A stretch of 64,000 nucleotides of DNA from Doris montereyensis (taxonomy: Eukaryota; Mollusca; Gastropoda; Nudibranchia; Dorididae). Below, piece after piece: positions 57,690-64,000 of this stretch. Every line of letters starts with the position of its first letter. Positions within the stretch are counted from its first letter, which is position 1. The position numbers and the translations under genes are program-made. The stretch is from the NCBI GenBank assembly GCA_037039925.1, contig JAXRKP010000057.1, positions 416,001-480,000 on the forward strand, given 5' to 3'. The notes beneath the pieces are model-generated. The model saw nothing but the letters and a program-made list of their open reading frames with translations. It was not told where the DNA came from and ran no database searches.

Positions 57690-58045
57690 CTTGCTTATTC
57701 CTCGTCGTATTCTTCAATTTCTTTTATATCTTTATCACCTATTTTTATCTTCGTCTTCTCCGTCTTTGTCGTCTTTCTTCAATTTTTTAATCTTCTCAGT
57801 CTCTTAATTTCTTTCATCTGTCGTCTTTCTTCAATTTTTTTCGTCACTGTCTTTCTTCCTTTTTGTCTTCCCCGTCTTAGCCATCTTTTTTCAATTTTTC
57901 GTCTTCTCCGGCTTTCTTCAATCTTTTCGTCTTCTCCATCTTTCTTCAATTTTTTCATCTTCTCCGTCTCTGTTATCTTTCTTTACTTTTTTGTCTTCTC
58001 CGTCTTTGTCATCTTTCTTCATTTTTTTGTCTTTTCGGTCTCTGT
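57690..58045. repeat. Degenerate minisatellite, ~35-bp unit, adjoining a LINE
   Basis: Units of TCTTTCTTCAATTTTTTCGT + CTTCTCCG type, about 10 copies, pyrimidine rich. It directly abuts the 3' side of the minus-strand LINE at 58045-58700. Confidence 0.8.
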
Positions 58046-58700
58046 GGTCTTCAATTGTAACTTACTGGGAGCCAGTGTAGTTCTTTTAATACTGGCATAA
58101 TTGGCTCACTTTGTTTAGTTAAGCTAATTAGCCTAGCCGCCTTATTCTGAAGCTGTTTCAATCAAATATTTTGATGCAGATGTTAAGAAAGCATTGCAAT
58201 AATCCATACGCCTAAGAATAAATGATGTAACAAGCATTTTTGTTGTTGCTTGGTCTAAAATAAATCTTATCTTGCTAATATTCTTCATCTGAAAATTGCA
58301 GCTCTGAATTGTTTTTTATTGACATGTTCTATCATCAAAAGTTTATGATCTAAATAACATCCAAGGTTTTGAACATATTTACATGTGAAATCAAAAACTG
58401 ATTCTGATATTTTAACTTTTTTAACAAAAACATTTTTACTCGAAGCTTTCTTGCTCAATTGTATGATTTCAGTCTTGTCCTCATTCAATTTTAGCTTATT
58501 GGGTTTCATCCATGACTTAATTGCCATAACACATTCTTCAGCCTTTCTGGTGACAAACATTTCATCATTGATACAAAATGGGAAATAGATCTGGGTGTCA
58601 GCAGTATACATATGATAATTAATATTGAAGTTGTTTATGATAACGCTAAAGGTCCCTGTGTAGAGGGTGTACAAAAGCAGTCCAAGAACTGACCTTGAGC
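58045..58700 (-). pseudogene. LINE reverse-transcriptase C-terminal half
   Basis: The minus strand gives a degraded Y-A-D-D box (MYTADTQIYFPF), CVMAIKSWMKPNKLKLNEDK followed by TEII, LGCYLDHKL and, after frame changes, the L-H-W-L-P-V motif near 58065-58085. This order is typical of CR1/L2/Jockey-group elements. The catalytic DD is lost (TADT). Confidence 0.85.
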
Positions 58701-58724
58701 GAGTGAAGATCTGTGACAGACTGA

Positions 58725-58825
58725 CATTCTGTTCAGGAGTTGATTATTTTCACCTGTACCGCTTTAAGCTATAAAAATCAAAATAAGCTCCAGTTCTAGT
58801 AAGGGCCCTGAAGACATTTTACTTT
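58725..58825 (+). mobile_element. SINE family 1, 3' half
   Basis: TTTTCACCTGTACCGCTTTA, AAGCTCCAGTTCTAG and GGGCCCTGAAGACATTTTAC match the 3' end of the family. It ends about 30 bp before HENMT1 exon A. Confidence 0.6.
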
Positions 58826-58857
58826 ACATAGATGTTATTATGTTATTTTTATTTCAG

Positions 58858-58998
58858 AATTGAATAGAAAATGTGGTGTCAACAAATCTGGTCTGCTCAA
58901 AGATGAAGAAGTTGCTGTTGAAATTCAATTTTCCCCACCACTCTACCAACAGCTACAATATGGCCATCAATTATCTTACACAGCATTGTATTGAAAGT
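58858..58998 (+). CDS. HENMT1: HENMT1 exon A
   Basis: Acceptor TTATTTCAG, donor GAAAGT|GTAAGT. Reads KSGLLKDEEVAVEIQFSPP then LYQQ in one frame, then YNMAINYLTQHCIES in another. The family has an Arg at the break (PPLYxQRY), so loss of two bases from an Arg codon at about 58951-58954 is the simplest explanation. With it the exon length is a multiple of three plus the correct phase. Confidence 0.85.
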
Positions 58999-60768
58999 GT
59001 AAGTCTGGGCAAGGGCTAGTCTTTAGAAATGTGATAGATCTCTAAACGTTCTCAGTATTTTCATTCTCACCATTTGAAAACAAGGTTACAAAATGGAAGC
59101 AACTCACTTATGTTTTTATTTTCTTCAGGTATCTTTCTAAGAATTGATAAAATCTTTTTCAAATTCTTTCACTTTTTAATTAAAATTTTATGGTATTGCC
59201 TTCATTACTTTGTCATTCAGGTGTGTCTTATGGCTTTCATTACACCTTGACAATATTCTCCTGCGTTATTAGTAATATTAGACACAAGACCAACGTGCCA
59301 CTTGACAGGATTCTCTCCCCCCCCCCCTTTCTCTCTTTTCCAGCTTGTAGACTTTGGCTGTGCTGAGTGTGGCTTTTTCAGACTCTTGCCCACCATTCTA
59401 AGCCTAGAAAAGATATCGCTGGTTGACGTGGACCGCACACTTCTTGTGAACAAGAAGAGGGCAATTGAACCAGAGCTCAGACATTTTGTTTATCGTCGTC
59501 AGAAGCCACTCCGTGTGTCCAGGTGTATGCAGGTAGTGCTGCTGATTTTGACTCAAGAACAGCTGATTGTGAGGCTGTGACGTTGATTGAAGTGTAAGTT
59601 GTGAACTCTGTCGTGTTACATTCATAATTTTAGTTGTATCAAGATTTCTCTTGTAGACATTTGTTTTGTTTTCCTTAGCCAAGAAACAAAAAGGATTCAC
59701 TTTTGAGTCATATCCGATTTTTTAAGAAGTTGCTTACCTGTCACTGCCATGTTTTAAGAAAAAACCCTTGTATAGATTTAAAACAAAAGAACCCCCCCCC
59801 AATTAAAAAAAATAAAATAAAATAAATAAATAAAATGAAATAAATGAAAATAAAAAAATAAATAAACTAGTACACTTTCTGCATGAAAACTTTTTATCCA
59901 AAGATAATAATTTTGATATCTATACAAAATACTTCCCATTTGACTTGTATTTGATGCTCTTAGAAATTCATGGTGAATGAAGAACATGCTTTATAACACA
60001 TTTCAGATGCTCAGGGTGCTAACGAGCCATGTATATGTATAAAAATATACAATCAATTCTATAATTAAATCTTTATCTTTTCTGAACTAGATTTTGATTT
60101 GATTTACCCACATCCACAACTAAGGTGATCTCGAGGGTTTTGGTAGGATTTAAAATTTTACCAGGACTTCCCTGTAAACAGCCTGGGGATCTTTAACGTG
60201 CACAGAGCATTGTGATCTGCACACAGGACCTCCTTTTTATCGTCCTTCTCCGATGGGACTAGGTGTTGATCTGCCTGCCTGGACCAGGGGGTATGTTTTG
60301 CTCGAAAAGCACTGAGAAAATATTTCAACCATGGTGGGGTTTGAAGCCACTATCGTTTGGTTGAGAGGCCGACACCTCGCCTCTGGACTACAGAGTTGCC
60401 TCTGAACTAGAAGCCGAAGACAATATGTGGTGGATGTGTTGAATGGTAAATGTCACCTTTCCCTTTATTAGTGCATTTTCATGCTTCTATGGAATGCACA
60501 ATAGACAGAACAAACTAGAATTTTGTTTATAACATATCTAATATGTTTTTTTATTAAAAACTATTTTCATTCCCTCCAGGATTGAACATTTACATTTTCA
60601 TGTTCTTGATCAAGTGACGCAAAATGTCTTTGGGAATCTGCGGCCGAAATTGTGTATTGTAACCACGCCTAATTCTGAATTCAACCCGTTATTTCAAAAC
60701 AGTGATGCAAATTCATTTCGTCACTGGGACCATAAATTTGAGTGGACAAGAGTTGAATTTCAAACATG
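58858..60768 (+). CDS. HENMT1: HENMT1/HEN1 small-RNA 2'-O-methyltransferase (partial, three exons)
   Basis: Three plus-strand exons encode the core of the HEN1 methyltransferase, which transfers a methyl group from S-adenosylmethionine to the 2'-OH of the 3'-terminal nucleotide of piRNAs/siRNAs and so stabilises them. Seen in order: QFSPPLYQQ (family F-x-P-P-L-Y motif), the SAM loop VDFGCAECGFFRLL, the VDVD acidic motif, TLIEVIEHL (ExxEH metal ligands), VTTPNSEFNPLF, and HWDHKFEWTRVEFQTW (third metal His plus the family signature). The C-terminal Y-x-V-x-F-x-G-V-G part is not found before 64,000, and no initiating Met lies in the first exon, so both ends are missing. Exon A has a 2-bp loss near 58951-58954 and exon B a frame break near 59515-59524. 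Splice sites are intact. Confidence 0.92.
59344..59593 (+). CDS. HENMT1: HENMT1 exon B (SAM-binding)
   Basis: Acceptor TTTTCCAG after a C/T tract, donor GAAGT|GTAAGT. Reads LVDFGCAECGFFRLLPTILS, LVDVDRTLL and RRQKPLRVS in frame 1, then VYAGSAADFDSRTADCEAV and TLIEV in a shifted frame. The shift lies at about 59515-59524: a one-base loss or two-base gain, both of which fit the splice phases. Without correction the frame stops at 59580. Confidence 0.9.
60088..60412 (-). mobile_element. SINE family 2, near full copy
   Basis: Minus-strand head CCAGAGGCGAGGTGTCGGCC, B-box region TGGCTTCAAACCCC, body AAAAAGGAGGTCCTGTGTGC, tail AATCAAATCAAAATC. Lies in the intron between HENMT1 exons B and C. Confidence 0.85.
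60580..60768 (+). CDS. HENMT1: HENMT1 exon C (metal site and FEWTR motif)
   Basis: Acceptor CCCTCCAG, donor ACATG|GTAAGG. Completes V-IEHL with exon B, then reads VLDQVTQNVFGNLRPKLCIV, TTPNSEFNPLF and WDHKFEWTRVEFQTW. Uninterrupted. The IEHL Glu/His and the later HWDH His correspond to the family's Mg/Mn-binding residues. Confidence 0.95.
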
Positions 60769-60999
60769 GTAAGGCCTTTAGACGTTTAAGCATTGTTCAT
60801 CTTAAGTCTTGCCTGATAGCAATATTTAAGAAAAAAATGTATCATGATATTGGTATATGAAACCTCTGTTATATCCACCAATTTTTATGGCTGTAAACTT
60901 TTTGATATATCTATTATTTATTTGATAATGATAAAAGCGTAATTTGAATATTGCTGTTGTAAAATGAGGTTCCTTGAAGGGGCTGTGAAGCTTATAAGT

Positions 61000-61232
61000 G
61001 GCTCCAGTTGTCCAGTGGTAAGGCAGTCGGACTTCAAAACATGAAATCCTGGTTTTGAATTCTGGAAATGCTAGGTCCGATGTGTGTTCTTTGGTGGAGA
61101 TACTTAAATTCCAATTTGGTCCAGGTGCAAATGGGCATGAACATCAATTTGTGAGTAAAACCTGCTGTAGAAATGATGCTCTAGATGAGCTCCAGCTGCT
61201 GTTTGGGTTATTATGGCCTTGAAGGAACTTTT
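61000..61232 (+). mobile_element. SINE family 1 copy
   Basis: GTCCAGTGGTAAGGCAGTCG (A box), GGTTTTGAATTCTGG (B box), CCAGGTGCAAATGGGCATGA, GAGCTCCAGCTGCT and GGCCTTGAAGGAACTTTT. Confidence 0.75.
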
Positions 61233-61239
61233 GAAACTC

Positions 61240-61970
61240 ATAGAACTGAATCTTTTCCTTGTTTCTCTAGTACTTAGTAGAATGAGGGATACAAAATCAT
61301 CTCATGGACAAGATGATTCATTGTTGCTTGGTTTTACCTTCTCAGTATAGCCTGTAGCAGTTTGCACTTGGATGGATTGAGGCCTAGTATGTGACATGAG
61401 GCCATTTTTACATAGAGCTTCATTTTTAATTTCTCCTCCTTCACAAAAGGAAGAGAAATGACAGTATAAATTATACCAATGACTTTCACATATCTTTTCT
61501 TTTGATTGTTCATTGATGAAGAGTTGAGCCGCCTCAAAGAAGAGAACATGCTCACTTTTTGTGAAGAATGATCGGAGTTGGACAGTCAGAAAGGAGTGAG
61601 CCCTTTTTTTTTCAAACATACTTTTTGTCAAGAGTTCAGAATCGAATCCTTGTTAAATTTGACGCGGTTAGATACCATTAATACTGGAACACTACATAAA
61701 GCTTCCACATCAAAGCTGTCCACCTCTGCAGGCACTGTGCTATTCGAATGCAGCCTACTATCATGGGAGGGATTTTGTGAATTTTATGTAAACAATCTTC
61801 ATAAAAAATGAATTACGAAAAACAAAAGTTTCTGATTGCAAAAGAGGTGGCTGTTATTGAGAAAATGATAAATAAAACTATCTATCAGAAAGTGTATTTA
61901 CAGCTGTTGAATCTACTATCAAATTTGAGACGAGTGATTTTACAGGGAATGGAGAAGAGTTTTATAACAG
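61240..61970. other. HENMT1 intron or downstream region, nothing recognised
   Basis: I searched both strands for the next HENMT1 exon (Y-x-V-x-F-x-G-V-G) and did not find it. The 61302-61631 minus-strand frame has no recognised family. Confidence 0.4.
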
Positions 61971-62564
61971 AAGACAATACAGTAGTTTCTGCCTAAACAC
62001 CCGCTGCCATATTGCTAGCTTCTCCTATATGCCTGCAATCTCAGTGAAACCGATTTTTTTCTATATGAACTGCCCCTTTAAATGCCCGTTTCAAAACCAA
62101 GATTTTCTCCTAGATGTTCTGTCTCAATGGCAGCTGAAAGTATAATATTGTCCATAAAGTACGTCCGCAATTGATAAAAAATTATGATTTTTTCCCTAAT
62201 ATCCCATCACTAAAGGGCTCATTTATGACCGTCAACAATTTGCCATGCATTGTAACCACCCTTTATAAAGATGTCCAATGTACGGTGATAAAAGATGACC
62301 AGTGACCAGTCTTCCCTTCTGAAGGGGATATGCCGCATCTGGAATGAGCCATTTGGGGTAAAAATATCAAAATTGAGGTTATGGCATTTCTTTCTATAAG
62401 TTCCACTTCTTAGCTTTACTTATAAACCATCTCCAGTCTGAATTCCTTGTCTTTCTATAAAATAAATAGTCTTTGAAGACAACAACTGTCACCAGTTTTG
62501 TGACAAATTATCATATCTTGCCTTTTTTGAAACCCTCACAAAACTATAATAATCCCTCGAATGA

Positions 62565-62705
62565 AATAGAATGAAATAGATACTTTCTATACCATTACAC
62601 ACCTTCTTGTATAGATACTTTCTCTACCATTACACACCTTCTTGTATAGATACTTTCTATACCATTACACACCTTCTTGTATAGATACTTTTATACCATT
62701 ACACA
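62565..62705. repeat. Minisatellite, ~44-bp unit, 4 copies
   Basis: Units of ATACTTTCTATACCATTACA + CACCTTCTTGTATAG. Confidence 0.92.
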
Positions 62706-62739
62706 CCTTCTTTTGTCCCCTGTTTGCATTTGTTTTATA

Positions 62740-63000
62740 TGTCAAACGAAACAAAACATCATAAAAATAAGTCCAACTTTCGTTTTGAAGTTTTATAGTC
62801 ATTACCTTCAACAATTTGTGTATGAAGTTTGGATCGGTTTGGTCGTATAGTTTTTCTAAATAGCTATTTAAAAAAATTGTAAACTAAAACATAAAAATTC
62901 AAGATGGCGGCGTTGCCGAGGCAACCAAGTTCATGTTTCATAACACTGCTTACAACTGTTTATAAATTAATCGAAAAAAAGTCAAAAGGAAAAAAAATAA
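62740..63000 (-). repeat. Diverged relative of the GCCGCCATCTTG repeat
   Basis: The minus strand contains TTGCCTCGGCAACGCCGCCA + TCTTGAATTTTTATG, similar to the cores at 43235 and 51745. Similarity outside the core is weak. Confidence 0.4.
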
Positions 63001-63614
63001 TTTGAGAACCCACATATCCCCTTAACTCCGCCCACTGTACCCCTCAGCCTTTGTCTCATTGGATCACTGTCTAGTCACTAAGCATCTAGAATTGAGCAGT
63101 TATCTGGACTTCACCCACAGCTCCTTCCTTGATGTAGTAAGTTTCCTGAAATTACCTGCCGTTTTTGATTAACCGGGCACTCTATCGCGATCGAGACAGT
63201 TTTATTGCTCCCCTTCACATCTCCCGTATCTGTTGTGCCTTTGGATCTCCACCGCATGCTCACCACCTACGTGTTAAAAAACTTAATGGTTTCCAGGTGT
63301 TCTTATTTCTCACATTCATTTTCATGTATAACTGAAGACTCTTCTAAAACAAATGGTCTGGTTATGAATCTTTATCCTCTTCTGTCAATTTTCTTAATTT
63401 CTAACCATACCCGATGAACTTCCTTGATGATTACCCCCAATTTTTTGCCCTGACTGATTTTCCCATAAGAGCCTATGTCACCTGCCTAAATGCCCATCTT
63501 TTCTGCTTCCCAAGCCCTGACGGTTTGGGCGATAACTACTGTCTAAGCTCTAATTCTATCTAACGGTAATGACATTGTGATTAACTGACCGCTGTTTTTC
63601 AAGACATTACTGAA

Positions 63615-63908
63615 CAAAGCTTTTTGAAGGCTGGTACAGTCCATAGAGCCAGAGCTTATCTGGTTTGTGTAGCTTGAAGCAGAACAGAGGGATGATAATA
63701 CATCAGCTTTGGGACAGGTCACAAGTCTGTCGCAGGTTTTACTCCCGGCTGATGCTGGTACCCATTTGAACTTGGGATAAGTGTAGTAATGCATGGAGAA
63801 ATGTCTTTCCTAGGGAGAACAGTGTCGGACCTAGCAAAACCAGGGTTTGAGCCCAGGAACTCATGATCACAAGTCTGGCAGCCCAACTGCCTGGCCACAG
63901 ATGCCACA
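63615..63908 (-). mobile_element. SINE family 1, near full copy
   Basis: Plus-strand text runs from the 3' end (TTTTGAAGGCTGGTACAGTC, CATAGAGCCAGAGCTTATC) through ACCCATTTGAACTTGGGATA to the tRNA-like head (GGTTTGAGCCCAGGAAC, TCTGGCAGCCCAACTGCCTGG). Confidence 0.8.
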
Positions 63909-64000
63909 TTTTTTATTTTTCTTATTAGAAATCTTTTTACAGTAAATACATGCTGAATTGCAACACAGCTTTCTCAACTCAAACGATTTCTGATGCCATC

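Larger units (their letters stand above)
61980..63541. mobile_element. CAGTAGT-type MITE, second family member, with internal insertion
   Basis: Left end CAGTAGTTTCTGCCTAAACA; the right end in reverse complement starts CAGTAGTTATCGCCCAAAC. The interior matches the 40052-40809 element in the opposite orientation (GGTGGTTACAATGCATGGCA and GTTGACGG blocks, the 'tccgcccactgta' block). TA precedes the left end; the right flank is TC. A ~600-bp stretch (about 62,400-63,000) is extra. Confidence 0.8.

Noticed and set aside
61302..61631. Next HENMT1 exon in the 61-64 kb region
   Set aside because: No peptide resembling the family's C-terminal Y-x-V-x-F-x-G-V-G region on the plus strand; the long frame is on the minus strand and unrelated.

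Overview
This is a window of animal nuclear DNA: AT-rich, intron-rich and very repeat-dense. There are no prokaryotic operons, rRNA genes or CRISPR arrays. The two recognisable genes (a PIP5KL1-like phosphatidylinositol-phosphate kinase homologue and the small-RNA methyltransferase HENMT1), the tRNA-headed SINEs, the eroded non-LTR retrotransposons and the many minisatellites point to a marine invertebrate, probably a mollusc. The phylum is inferred from repeat style and is not proven.

Layout. 1-5.5 kb: intergenic, with a weak candidate for the 3' end of an unidentified plus-strand gene and a 437-bp MITE with terminal inverted repeats. 5.5-11.2 kb: LINE pieces in both orientations around a 1.5-kb satellite. 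12-20.2 kb: intergenic, with a ~30-bp satellite (13.0-14.0 kb), three SINEs and a 25-bp satellite of about 1.8 kb (18.36-20.15 kb). 22.5-26.2 kb: a dead Tc1/mariner transposase, a 1-kb inverted-repeat element and a long (CT)n tract. 26,231-45,076, minus strand: a nine-exon PIP5KL1-like gene whose introns carry LINEs, SINEs, (CTA)n blocks, a MITE nested in a SINE, and two minisatellite arrays that begin exactly at the 5' splice sites of exons 5 and 8. 47,272-52,556: a 5.3-kb hAT-like element with an exact 8-bp target-site duplication. 53.6-58.7 kb: two LINE 3' fragments and a degenerate minisatellite. 58,858-60,768, plus strand: three exons of HENMT1, with the gene running off the right end. 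61-64 kb: SINEs and a second member of the CAGTAGT-type MITE family.

The two genes are unrelated in function: PIP5KL1 belongs to phosphoinositide signalling, and HENMT1 2'-O-methylates piRNA/siRNA 3' ends. Both have clean splice sites and conserved domains, yet each is broken by small frame-disrupting lesions, nearly all explainable as 1-2 base deletions and several in homopolymers. Uncorrected long-read consensus errors are the most economical reading; pseudogenes are the alternative.

Most striking observation: the 28-bp array in intron 8 and the ~41-bp array in intron 5 of the PIP5KL1-like gene look like tandem amplifications of the exon/intron junction itself. They place dozens of decoy 5' splice sites directly downstream of the real donor.
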